From positions 1-64,000 of the forward strand of contig PFFW01000124.1 in assembly GCA_002781745.1 (NCBI GenBank): a stretch of 64,000 nucleotides of DNA. Reading direction: 5' to 3'. How positions within the stretch are numbered: position 1 is the stretch's first letter; each line of letters begins with the position of its first letter. The notes under the pieces are model-generated. The model searched no databases, was not told where the DNA came from, and saw only the letters and a list, made by a program, of their open reading frames with translations. The translations under genes and the position numbers were made by a program. This DNA comes from Rhodospirillales bacterium CG15_BIG_FIL_POST_REV_8_21_14_020_66_15 (GTDB lineage Bacteria; Pseudomonadota; Alphaproteobacteria; Rhodospirillales; Casp-alpha2). Shown one piece after another: positions 24,202 through 32,048 of the stretch.

Positions 24202-24696
24202 GGGTGGCACTCCCGGGTGGATTGTCTTTTGGTGGATGGCCGGCGGGCGGCCGTTGGGCGCATTAGGCTTTGCGGTGCCTACCAGGTCAAGTCCGTTACC
24301 TGAAAATTTATAAAATCCTTATAGAATATTGAAAATATTAAATTTTTCATTGATTCGAGATGCCGTGCGTAAACTTCCCTGAAATCGGAATTCCCGTCAT
24401 GACCGCATGCCGCTTCAGTTTTCGGCCGTTCGGCGCCGGTGGAGAACCGGAGGGGGAGTCGCTGGTCGATATCGCCGCCGGCCACGATCGGGTGTTCGGC
24501 ACGCGCCCGGCAAAGCGGCCGAGGGAATTACGGTGTCTGCCATTAAGGCTCCGATCGGACACGCCGCCCGCCTCCAGTGCCGTTCGCGGTAAACACAGTA
24601 GGCCCGAGGGCGAAACGGGGACAAGGGCGCAGATGGAAAGCGGTTCGAGGTCGGTCGCTGGCCGCGGCTGCCAGCTAAGGCTTTAAGGAAGCGACG
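24202..24696. other. 495-base intergenic region with an AT-rich island
   Basis: No convincing gene was found between the FAH and RND genes. An AT-rich island at about 24302-24353, with TATAAA-like strings on the minus strand, may carry the FAH promoter. The remainder has ordinary GC content. It contains short open frames on both strands with no recognisable family, good ribosome site or protein-like composition. No terminator for the RND operon was recognised. Confidence 0.45.
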
Positions 24697-27600
24697 CTAT
24701 TCCGCCGCCGCGCGGTCGGGCGCGGCGCCGCCGGTCGCGATCAGGATGGCGCGCGTCGGAAACAGGCGGTCCAGGTAGATGTAGATCACCGGCGTCAGGT
24801 AAAGGGTGATGATCTGCGACAGCAGCAGGCCGCCCACCACCGTGAGGCCGAGCGGGGCCCGCGCCTCGCCGCCCTGGCCGAAGCCGATGGCGATGGGCAG
24901 GCTGCCCATGAGGGCCGCCATGGTCGTCATCATGATGGGGCGAAAGCGGATCAGGCAGGCCTGGTAGATGGCCTCCTCGGGCTTCAGGTTCTCCTCGCGC
25001 TGGGCCGACAGCGCGAAGTCGATCATCATGATCGCGTTCTTCTTGACGATGCCGACCAGCATGATGATCCCGACGAAGCCGTAGAGCGTGAGCGGCATGT
25101 CGAACGCCATGAGCGCCAACAGGGCGCCGACGCCCGCCGCCGGCAGGCCCGACAGGATGGTGAGCGGGTGGATGAAGCTTTCGTAGAGGATGCCCAGCAC
25201 GATGTAGACGACGACGATGGCGAGAGCCAGCAGCATGCCCATGCCGGCCAGCGATTCCTGGAACACCTTGGCCGTGCCCTGGAAGCTGGTGGTCAGCGTC
25301 GCCGGGATCTGGATTTCCCGTTCCAGCGCGTGCACGCGGTCGATGGCCGTGCCCAGCGAAACTTCCGGCGCGAGGTTGAACGAGATGGTGACGGCGGGGA
25401 TCTGGCCCTGGTGGCTGATGGTCAGCGGCGATACGCCGCGGCTTAAGGAGGCGACGGCGGCGAGCGGCACCAGGCGGTCGCCGGGCGCGCGGATGTAGAG
25501 CTTCTTCAAGGCCTCCGGGTTCTTCTGGAACTCGGGCGCAACCTCGAGGATCACCGCGTACTGGTTGGCGGCGGTATAGATGGTTGAGACCTTGCGTCCG
25601 CCGTAGGCGCTCGCGAGCACGGCCTCTATTTCCTCGGCCTTGATGCCCATGATCCCGGCGCGGTCGCGGTCGATGTCGACGACCAGCGAGGGGCTGTGGA
25701 TCTTGAGGTCCGTGGTGACGTCCTGGAAGCCGGGCAGCTTCGCCAGTTCCAGGGCCATGATCTCGGCCCACTTGTAAAGGGATTCCAGGTCCAAATCCTG
25801 CAGGGTGTATTGGTACTGGGCGTTCGACAAGCGCCCGCCGACGCGGATCGCCGGCGGGTTGCGCACGAAGGACTTGATGCCCGCGACCTTGTTCAGCTTG
25901 CGCCGCAGCTTCTGCACCACGACGTTGATGTCGGCGTCGGGCCGCGCGTTGCGCGGTTTCAGACGCAGGAACAGAAGGCCCGAATTGCTGGTGATGCGGC
26001 TGCCGGCCGCGCCCACGCGCGACATGGAAGCGGCCACGTTGGGATCCTTGGCGACGATCTCATCGACCTCTTTCTGGTAGCGCGCCATGGCGTCGAACGA
26101 CACGTCCTGTCCGCCTTCCGTGTAGATGATCAGGCGGCCCGTGTCCTCGGCGGGCAGGAAGTCCTTCTGGATCACGGCGTAGAGGACCCAGGTCCCGGCG
26201 AGCGTGCCCAGGAACACGGCCAGGACAAATGGCTTGCGCTTCAGGCACCAGACCAGGGAGGCGTCATAGGCGTGCAGCAGGCCGTCGAAGGCGCGTTCGC
26301 TTGCCGCCATGAAGCGGCCTTGCGGTTTGTCCGCGCCATGCGCGGCGTCGGGGATCCAGCGGCTGCACATCATCGGCGTCAGCATCAGCGACACGATCCC
26401 CGAGACGATGATGGTGGCGCTGATGGTCAGGGCGAATTCGTGCAACAGGCGCCCGACCATGCCGCCCATGAACATGACGGGAATGAACACGGCAACCAGC
26501 GACAGGGTCATGGACAGGATGGTGAAGCCGATCTCCCGCGATCCCTTCAGCGCCGCCTGCATGGCCGACAGGCCCTTCTCCTTGTGGCGGACAATGTTCT
26601 CCAGCATGACGATGGCGTCGTCGACGACGAAGCCGACGGACAACGTCAGGGCAAGGAGGCTCAGGTTGTTGAGCGAGAACCCCATCACGTACATCACCGA
26701 GAAGGTACCGATCACCGAGATCGGCAGGGCGACGCTGGCGATCACCGTTGCCGCCAGGTTGCGCAGGAACAGGAAGATGACCAGCACGACCAGGGCCGAG
26801 GCCAGCATCAGCGTGAACTGCACGTCGTGGATGGATTCCTCGATCGACCGGGCACGGTCGTACATGACCTCCAGGTTCACGGACTCCGGCAGCTGCTGGC
26901 GGAACACGGGCAGGATGTCGTTGACCTGCCTGACGATCTGCACCGTGTTGGAGCCGGGCTGGCGGTAGATCGCCAGCATGATGCCCTGGCGGTTGCCGAA
27001 GTAGGTGGCGACGCGGGTGGCTTCGACGCTGTCGATGGCCGTGCCCACTTCCGAAAGGCGCACGGGCGCCCCGTTGCGGTAGGCGACGATCAGCCGGTTG
27101 TAGGCGGCGGCGTCGCTCATCTGGCCCGTGGTTTTCACGGCGATGGCGCGGTCGGGGCCGTGCAGGCTGCCCGTCGGCTGATAGCTGTTGCCGCCGCGGA
27201 TCGCCTGTTCGACCTCGCCGATGGCGATGCCGCGGGTGGCCAGCGCGTCCGGGTCGACCTGGGCGCGCACGGCGAACTTCTGCTGGCCCCAGATCTGCAC
27301 CTGGGCGACGCCGTTTATCGTCGACAGGCGTTGCGCCAGCATGGTCTCGGCGAACTCATTGACCATGGAGATCGGCAGGGTGTCGGACGACAGGCCGATG
27401 TAGAAGATGGCGAAGTCGGCGGGGTTGATCTTGCGGAACGACGGCGGGTCGGTCATGTCGTCGGGGAGGGCCCGCAGGGCCGTCGAAATGGCCGACTGCA
27501 CGTCCAACGCCGCCGCGTCGATGTCGCGGTCGAGTTCGAATTCCAGGGCGATGCGCGAGGTGCCGGAGGCGCTGATCGAGGTCATGTTGCGCACCCCGGC

Positions 27601-27825
27601 GATGCGCGAGAACTGGCCTTCCAGCGTCGTCGCCACGGCGGCGGCCATGGTTTCGGGGTTGGCACCGGGCAGGGAGGCGGTGACCTCGATGGTCGGATAG
27701 TCGACGTTGGGCAGTTCCGAAACCGGCAGTCCGCGATAGGCGAACACCCCGAACAGGACGAGCCCCAGCATGACGAGGGACGTCATGACCGGCCTGCGGA
27801 TGCACAACTCGGACAACGTCATCAT
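24697..27825 (-). CDS. RND multidrug efflux transporter, inner-membrane pump (HAE1/MdtB-type)
   Basis: This 1042-residue protein has the complete RND layout of twelve spans and two large periplasmic loops. SVGFVVDDAIVMLENIVRH near residue 405 carries the proton-relay Asp pair. IMLVGIVKKNAIMMIDFA holds the matching Lys, and RFRPIMMTTMAALMG the Arg. It exports drugs or lipophilic compounds by proton exchange with an adaptor and an outer-membrane channel. The start is the ATG-ATG at 27825, with GAGG eleven bases upstream; an open frame continues upstream but overlaps the adaptor gene. No TolC-like gene is nearby. Confidence 0.92.
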   Translation of the reverse strand: MMTLSELCIRRPVMTSLVMLGLVLFGVFAYRGLPVSELPNVDYPTIEVTASLPGANPETMAAAVATTLEGQFSRIAGVRNMTSISASGTSRIALEFELDRDIDAAALDVQSAISTALRALPDDMTDPPSFRKINPADFAIFYIGLSSDTLPISMVNEFAETMLAQRLSTINGVAQVQIWGQQKFAVRAQVDPDALATRGIAIGEVEQAIRGGNSYQPTGSLHGPDRAIAVKTTGQMSDAAAYNRLIVAYRNGAPVRLSEVGTAIDSVEATRVATYFGNRQGIMLAIYRQPGSNTVQIVRQVNDILPVFRQQLPESVNLEVMYDRARSIEESIHDVQFTLMLASALVVLVIFLFLRNLAATVIASVALPISVIGTFSVMYVMGFSLNNLSLLALTLSVGFVVDDAIVMLENIVRHKEKGLSAMQAALKGSREIGFTILSMTLSLVAVFIPVMFMGGMVGRLLHEFALTISATIIVSGIVSLMLTPMMCSRWIPDAAHGADKPQGRFMAASERAFDGLLHAYDASLVWCLKRKPFVLAVFLGTLAGTWVLYAVIQKDFLPAEDTGRLIIYTEGGQDVSFDAMARYQKEVDEIVAKDPNVAASMSRVGAAGSRITSNSGLLFLRLKPRNARPDADINVVVQKLRRKLNKVAGIKSFVRNPPAIRVGGRLSNAQYQYTLQDLDLESLYKWAEIMALELAKLPGFQDVTTDLKIHSPSLVVDIDRDRAGIMGIKAEEIEAVLASAYGGRKVSTIYTAANQYAVILEVAPEFQKNPEALKKLYIRAPGDRLVPLAAVASLSRGVSPLTISHQGQIPAVTISFNLAPEVSLGTAIDRVHALEREIQIPATLTTSFQGTAKVFQESLAGMGMLLALAIVVVYIVLGILYESFIHPLTILSGLPAAGVGALLALMAFDMPLTLYGFVGIIMLVGIVKKNAIMMIDFALSAQREENLKPEEAIYQACLIRFRPIMMTTMAALMGSLPIAIGFGQGGEARAPLGLTVVGGLLLSQIITLYLTPVIYIYLDRLFPTRAILIATGGAAPDRAAAE

Positions 27826-27886
27826 TCGATCCGCGGCCTCATCGGTCCGCTCCTTCCCTCGGTGCGGCGGGGCCTCATGGCCCCGG

Positions 27887-29089
27887 TCAGCCACCCGCCT
27901 TGCCCGAGCCGGCGCCGCCCTTGGCGCCGTCGCCCGATTTTTTGCCGTTCCCGCCACCGTTCTTGAAGGACACCTTCGCCCCCTTGAACAGGCGCATTTG
28001 GCCGTCGGTGACAACCACGTCGCCCGGATTCAGCGAGTCGCCGACCATGATGAAATCGTCGACCGACGGTCCCGGCGCCACCGCGCGCGGCTGCACCGTC
28101 ATGTCGGCCGGATTGACGACGAATACGTAGCTGCCCTTCTGGCCGGTCTGCACGGCCCGTTCGGGCACCACGCGGGCGTTCTCGATGGCGTCCATCTCGA
28201 TGACGACGCGCACGAACTGACCCGGCGTCAGGAACCCGTCGGCATTCCGGAACTCGGCCTTCAGGAGGATCGTCCCGGTCTGGGTGTCGACGGCGTTGTT
28301 GATGAAAACGACGCGGCCGCGGATGGGTGGGCCCTTGCTGTCGGGTACCGTGGCGACGACCGCCAAGGTGCCCTCCGCAAGGCGCCGCTTGATTTCGGCC
28401 AGGTGGATCTCGGGCACCGAGAAGACCGCCAGGATGGGATCGATCTCGTTGATGACCACGAGGGGGTGCGAATCGTCGGCCTTCACCAGATTGCCCGCCT
28501 GGATCAGCACACTGCCCGTGCGCCCATTTATGGGGGCGCGGACCGTGGCGAACTCCAGGTTCAGCTTGGCGATGTCGACCGCCGCCTGGCCGGCGCGGAT
28601 GGTCGCGCTCAGGCCGTTCACGGCGGCCCGCGCCTCCTCGAACTTCTGCTGTGACGAGAAGCCCTTGCCGCTGAGCGACTGGTAGCGTTGGAAATCGCCC
28701 TGGGCCTTTTCCAGGGCGGCGCGGTCGCGGGCCAGGTTGGCCTCGGCCTCGCGCAGGCGGGCCTGGAAGGGGCGCGGGTCGATGTGGAACAGGGGGTCGC
28801 CCTTGGCCACGGTCTGGCCCTCGGCAAAGGCCGTTTCCATGATCTGACCGTCGACGCGCGACCGCACCGAAACGGTGTTGAGGGCCTGGATCGTGCCGAT
28901 GGCGCGGATGGTCACCGGCACCGTGCGGGTCGTCACCTTGGCGACCAGCACAGGCGTGGGAGGCTTGCCGCCGCCTTTGACCACCGGTTTTTCATTAAAC
29001 GGACTGCCGGACCAGGCGTAATAGGCGCCTGCGCCCACCGCAACCAGGAGCACGCCAAGCGCCAAGCGCCGCGACGAGAGCGTATTCAT
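27887..29089 (-). CDS. RND efflux periplasmic adaptor (HlyD/AcrA-like membrane fusion protein)
   Basis: This 400-residue protein has an N-terminal span/signal (SSRRLALGVLLVAVGAGAYYAW), a lipoyl half-motif VRSRVDGQIMETAFAEGQTVAKGDPLFHIDPRPF (shown by its ends near residues 75-108), a coiled-coil hairpin with QRYQSLSGKGFSSQQKFEEA, and the second lipoyl part ATVRAPINGRTG. It links the pump encoded downstream to an outer-membrane channel. The C-terminus is an unusual Gly/Lys-rich tail (GGGNGKKSGDGAKGG). The gene lies 61 bases before the pump gene. Confidence 0.9.
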   Translation of the reverse strand: MNTLSSRRLALGVLLVAVGAGAYYAWSGSPFNEKPVVKGGGKPPTPVLVAKVTTRTVPVTIRAIGTIQALNTVSVRSRVDGQIMETAFAEGQTVAKGDPLFHIDPRPFQARLREAEANLARDRAALEKAQGDFQRYQSLSGKGFSSQQKFEEARAAVNGLSATIRAGQAAVDIAKLNLEFATVRAPINGRTGSVLIQAGNLVKADDSHPLVVINEIDPILAVFSVPEIHLAEIKRRLAEGTLAVVATVPDSKGPPIRGRVVFINNAVDTQTGTILLKAEFRNADGFLTPGQFVRVVIEMDAIENARVVPERAVQTGQKGSYVFVVNPADMTVQPRAVAPGPSVDDFIMVGDSLNPGDVVVTDGQMRLFKGAKVSFKNGGGNGKKSGDGAKGGAGSGKAGG

Positions 29090-29229
29090 TTAATTTCGGT
29101 GATCCCATCACATGATGTGAGCAATGGATTTGCGCGGATAATACGTCAACGCAAGACCTTGCGCGAGAAAATCATTCGACGCATGCGCAGCGGCTGCGCG
29201 CCCCTTGCGGGCCGGTGACCGCTTGGCGG

Positions 29230-29532
29230 CTATCTGCAGAAGAAGTCCAGGACGCGTTCCGTTTTCTTGCTGATCTTGAAGGAGTCGATGCACACGGGCC
29301 CGTTCATGATTTTCGACTTCGGATATTGAAGAACATAAGCGTCCACGCCGGTCGGCCCGGGAATGTCAAGTTCCTTCAGCGGCGCTCCGAGAATTCGGAT
29401 CAGCTGGTATTTTTGCATTCCGACCCAGCGGGTACGCTGCAGGCGTTCGTGATCCAAAACATGATCGGCGAGAAGCGAGACCGGCATCACCCAGAGGACC
29501 AGGACGGCCAGCGCTAAACCCGGCTTATTCAT
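29230..29532 (-). CDS. Small exported protein, possibly SmpA/BamE-like
   Basis: This 100-residue protein has a clear signal peptide (MNKPGLALAVLVLWVMPVSLLA). A compact domain follows, WVGMQKYQLIRILGAPLKEL...VDAYVLQY, which resembles the SmpA/BamE-type pattern of W-x-G...L-x-x-x-x-G-x-P. No lipobox Cys is present at the cleavage site, so it would be soluble in the periplasm. Two cysteines near the C-terminus could form a disulfide. The ATG at 29532 starts the signal peptide. The family assignment is tentative. Confidence 0.5.
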   Translation of the reverse strand: MNKPGLALAVLVLWVMPVSLLADHVLDHERLQRTRWVGMQKYQLIRILGAPLKELDIPGPTGVDAYVLQYPKSKIMNGPVCIDSFKISKKTERVLDFFCR

Positions 29533-29815
29533 TATCGTTCCTGCCTGCGCCCAGGCTTGTCGCATCTTTGCGGCCAATGCGTCGATATTGCCCGGCCTAG
29601 CCGGCGGTTGCATTGATGGAAATCACGCGGAAATGAGCCCCAGTTGGCGACGGCAGTTCGTCCATTTCGACTGTCTGAGTTCCGTCAGGCGGTTGGCGGC
29701 CTCGCGGATTACGGTCTGCGGTTCCGCTGTTCTTGGGCATCGCCCGGAAAATTGGCGTCGAAGAAATCAGATGTTTTTCAAGGACATGTGTCATGTCGGG
29801 GCGGCCTGATCGCGA
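29533..29815. other. Intergenic region between the exported protein and the pilus locus
   Basis: About 280 bases of ordinary composition with no recognised gene. A short open frame on the plus strand (29588-29809) has no family resemblance and no ribosome site. I see no terminator or repeat here. Confidence 0.4.
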
Positions 29816-29978
29816 CACATTAATGTCTATATGAAAATGATGAAATTATTTTAAATTATTGAGAGTATGAAATAATAAAAAATTCCATAAAATTTTATAT
29901 AAATGTATTCATAAAATATTGATTTTTTCGAAGCAAATAAAAATTTTGACTTATAACTTTAGTCATAAATAATTGGCC
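29816..29978 (+). promoter_or_regulatory. Very AT-rich promoter region of the Flp pilin gene
   Basis: By hand count only about 16% of bases from 29821 to 29976 are G or C, against clearly GC-rich surroundings. A possible promoter is TTGACT (29946-29951), 16 bases, AATAAT (29968-29973), giving a leader of about 45 bases. TGACT (29947-29951) and AGTCA (29961-29965) form an inverted repeat across the spacer, a possible operator. Such tracts often attract H-NS- or MucR-type silencers. Confidence 0.55.
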
Positions 29979-30025
29979 ATCGAGGTTCACAAAGGACCCC
30001 GAAACGTTTTTCAGGAGAAACAGCA

Positions 30026-30208
30026 ATGAAGACCAGCATCATCAAAAAACTGCAGAAGGACGAGTCCGGTGCCACGGCCATCGAATACGGCCTGATCGCC
30101 GCCCTGGTTTCGGTTGCCGCGATCGGCGCCCTGACCGCCATGGGCACGTCCCTCGACACCATGTTCACGACCGTCTCCGGCGAACTCGACAAGGCCGTCG
30201 GCGGCTGA
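30026..30208 (+). CDS. flp: Flp-family type IVb pilin
   Basis: This 60-residue prepilin has the Flp hallmark: a basic leader, then the processing site Gly15-Ala16 in ESGATAIEYGLIAALVSV, with the Glu20-Tyr21 pair and a hydrophobic helix. CpaA, encoded next, should remove the leader so the pilin can assemble into adhesive Tad pili. AGGAG lies ten bases before the ATG. It is followed not by a simple terminator but by a strongly structured segment, which may set the ratio of pilin to assembly-protein mRNA. Confidence 0.95.
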   Translation: MKTSIIKKLQKDESGATAIEYGLIAALVSVAAIGALTAMGTSLDTMFTTVSGELDKAVGG

Positions 30209-30255
30209 TCCCAGACAGGCCAGAGCAGTAACCAAGACTGCCCTACGATCTCCAT

Positions 30256-30351
30256 GTCCCTCCCCAGAACCCTTTGGCGGGTTCGTTCTTCGGGTCCTCA
30301 GCTCCCCAAGAAACCGGTGCTCCGGTTTCGAGGCCCGAAGGGGGAGGGGAC
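30256..30351 (+). ncRNA. Structured RNA segment between flp and cpaA (three-way junction)
   Basis: Nested pairings by eye: P1 GTCCCTCCCC (30256-30265) with GGGGAGGG-g-AC (30341-30351). P2 GAACCC (30267-30272) with GGGTTC (30279-30284). P3 CTTCGGG-t-CCT (30288-30298) with AGGCCCGAAG (30331-30340). P3b GAAACCGG (30310-30317) with CCGGTTTC (30322-30329) around TGCT. About 34 pairs fit in 96 bases without conflict, and P1 and P3 abut as if stacked. No T-run follows, so it is not a plain terminator. It could protect the pilin mRNA, be a processing site or be a cis-regulator. Confidence 0.5.
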
Positions 30352-30447
30352 GGAGCCCGGCCCCGAATTTCACCGATCAGCGCCGAATTCATTTTTTAGT
30401 CAATTTATCTGACGAAGTGAGAAGAGAGCAGAGCGAAACGTGACCCC
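30352..30447 (+). promoter_or_regulatory. Possible second promoter region of the tad operon
   Basis: An AT-rich stretch at 30386-30415 includes a six-T run (30392-30397) and TTTAGTCA (30395-30402). The same octamer occurs in the flp promoter at 29958-29965. GTCA (30399-30402) and TGAC (30410-30413) form a loose inverted repeat. A shared regulator of flp and the assembly operon is possible. Confidence 0.28.
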
Positions 30448-30478
30448 CGGCGGGTGACCGCACCCCAGTCACCCGCCG
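30448..30478 (+). promoter_or_regulatory. Strong hairpin in the cpaA leader
   Basis: CGGCGGGTGAC (30448-30458) pairs perfectly with GTCACCCGCCG (30468-30478), eleven pairs with a nine-base loop. It lies 22 bases before the cpaA ATG and is not followed by T, so it is not an intrinsic terminator. It may stabilise the 5' end of a processed operon mRNA. Confidence 0.55.
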
Positions 30479-30499
30479 ACCCGGCAAAGGCCCCTGACC

Positions 30500-31027
30500 A
30501 TGACGATCACGTCCGCAGTCCATGCATTCCCCCTGGCCCTGTTCACCGGCCTGCTCGGCCTGGCCGCGCTGACCGATCTTCAGGAATACCGCATCCCCAA
30601 TTCCGTGAATCTGGCCATCGCGGCGCTGTTTCCCGTCTACGCCATGCTGCCCGGAGCCGGCGTCGATATCGTGGGATCGGTCGTCCTGGCCACGGTCGTG
30701 CTGGCGGGCGGAACGGGGCTGTTCGCGCTCGGCGTGCTCGGCGGTGGCGACGTCAAGCTGATCACCGCCGTCAGTCTGTGGATCGGCCCGGCGGCGTTCC
30801 TTGATTTCCTTCTCGTCATGGCGGTGTGCGGCGGTGCCGTCGCCCTGATCCAGTCGTCGCAGTGGCGCCTGGGCGTCGCTCAGTTCCTCGCCGACCGCGG
30901 CGAGACCGGGTTCGCCCGCACCCTGATCGGCCGAGACGTGCCCTATGCCGTCGCCATCGCCGCCGCCGCCGTCGCCGTCATGCCCGTGCCGCCCATTCTG
31001 GGCGCGGCCGGGACCATCGCGGGTTAG
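30500..31027 (+). CDS. cpaA: Flp/Tad prepilin peptidase CpaA (A24 family)
   Basis: This 175-residue inner-membrane aspartyl protease cuts the leader of Flp pilin. Both catalytic aspartates are present: Asp26 in LTDLQEYRIPN and Asp84 in LGGGDVKL, the GxGD motif. About five to six spans follow the short A24B pattern without the N-methylation domain. An AAAGG site precedes the ATG. It opens the operon that continues with cpaB ten bases downstream. Confidence 0.93.
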   Translation: MTITSAVHAFPLALFTGLLGLAALTDLQEYRIPNSVNLAIAALFPVYAMLPGAGVDIVGSVVLATVVLAGGTGLFALGVLGGGDVKLITAVSLWIGPAAFLDFLLVMAVCGGAVALIQSSQWRLGVAQFLADRGETGFARTLIGRDVPYAVAIAAAAVAVMPVPPILGAAGTIAG

Positions 31028-31036
31028 GAGGTCCCC

Positions 31037-32035
31037 ATGCCCATCATGTCCATACGCGGAATTCTGCTGATCGTCGTCGCTCTGACGGCCGCCGCCGGAA
31101 CGGCGCTGTTCGCTCGCAACTGGCTGGCCCAGCAGCAGGCGGCGTTCAAGGCGCGCCCGGTCCAGGCCGTGCAGGCCACCGACACCGCCCGGGTCCTGGT
31201 CGCCAAGGAGACCATGGAGGCGGGCCGCTTCGTGCGCGCCGAGGATCTGCGCTGGGCCGCTTGGCCCAAGGCCGGCGTGAGCGAAGGCTACGTGGTCGAG
31301 GGAGTCGCGCCCAAGGGCGTGAAGCCTGTGCACGGCGACGACGAGGGCGGCAACGCGAAGAAACCCGGCAAGGCCGTGTTCGACGGCGCGGTGGTGCGCT
31401 CGCGCATCACGGCGGGCGAACCGGTGACGGCGCTCAAGCTGGTTCAGCCCGGCGAACGGGGCTTCCTTTCCGCCGTGCTGGAGCCCGGTAAACGAGCCGT
31501 TTCCGTGCCGGTCGATGCGACCACGGGCATCGCCGGGTTCATCTTTCCGGGCGACTGGGTCGACGTGATCTTCATCGGCCAGATGCGTTTCGAATCCCAG
31601 CGCGGCGGTGCCGACGGCAACAAGATGAAGAAGGTCGACTTCTCCGAAACACTGCTGTCCGAAGTCCGCGTCATCGCCATCGACCAGAAAGTGGAAAACG
31701 GCGACGGCCAGGCCAAGGTGGCGAAGACCGCGACGCTGCAGGTCACGCCCAAGCAGGCGGAAAAGATCGCGCTCGCCCTGAAGATGGGCGGGGTCAGTCT
31801 GAGTCTGCATTCGCTCGCCCGCCACGAGGAAACGGGCGGCGACCGCTTCACCGAGGTCGCGCGCGCCGTCGGCGCCATGGCGCCGGATACGGCCGGATCG
31901 CGCGACCTGACCGGAAGCTACACCCTGGAGTTCGACATCATGAGCATGCTTGGCGACAAGCGCTTCCGGCGCGGCCACGGAGGTGGCGGAGTCCACGTGC
32001 TTCGCGCCGACAAGGCCGAACAGGCAACCTTCTGA
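31037..32035 (+). CDS. cpaB: Flp pilus assembly protein CpaB (RcpC)
   Basis: This 332-residue protein has an N-terminal membrane anchor (RGILLIVVALTAAAGTALFA) and an SAF domain (VLVAKETMEAGRFVRAEDLRWAAWP). A CpaB-type core follows with RAVSVPVDATTGIAGFIFPGDWVDVIF. It sits in the periplasm and is thought to stabilise or gate the secretin in Tad pilus export. An AGGAGGT ribosome site precedes the ATG. It lies between cpaA and cpaC as in other alphaproteobacterial tad loci. Confidence 0.93.
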   Translation: MPIMSIRGILLIVVALTAAAGTALFARNWLAQQQAAFKARPVQAVQATDTARVLVAKETMEAGRFVRAEDLRWAAWPKAGVSEGYVVEGVAPKGVKPVHGDDEGGNAKKPGKAVFDGAVVRSRITAGEPVTALKLVQPGERGFLSAVLEPGKRAVSVPVDATTGIAGFIFPGDWVDVIFIGQMRFESQRGGADGNKMKKVDFSETLLSEVRVIAIDQKVENGDGQAKVAKTATLQVTPKQAEKIALALKMGGVSLSLHSLARHEETGGDRFTEVARAVGAMAPDTAGSRDLTGSYTLEFDIMSMLGDKRFRRGHGGGGVHVLRADKAEQATF

Positions 32036-32048
32036 AAGGTAGAACGCC

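Noticed and set aside
24360-24686. 108-codon plus-strand open frame in the FAH-RND gap
   Set aside because: Low-complexity Arg/Ser/Pro product, weak ribosome site and no recognisable family; kept as intergenic.
29588-29809. 73-codon open frame before the pilus locus
   Set aside because: No ribosome site, no family resemblance, and it ends at the AT-rich island.
30011-30373. Minus-strand open frames across flp and the structured RNA
   Set aside because: They oppose a clear pilin gene and have no ribosome site or family resemblance.
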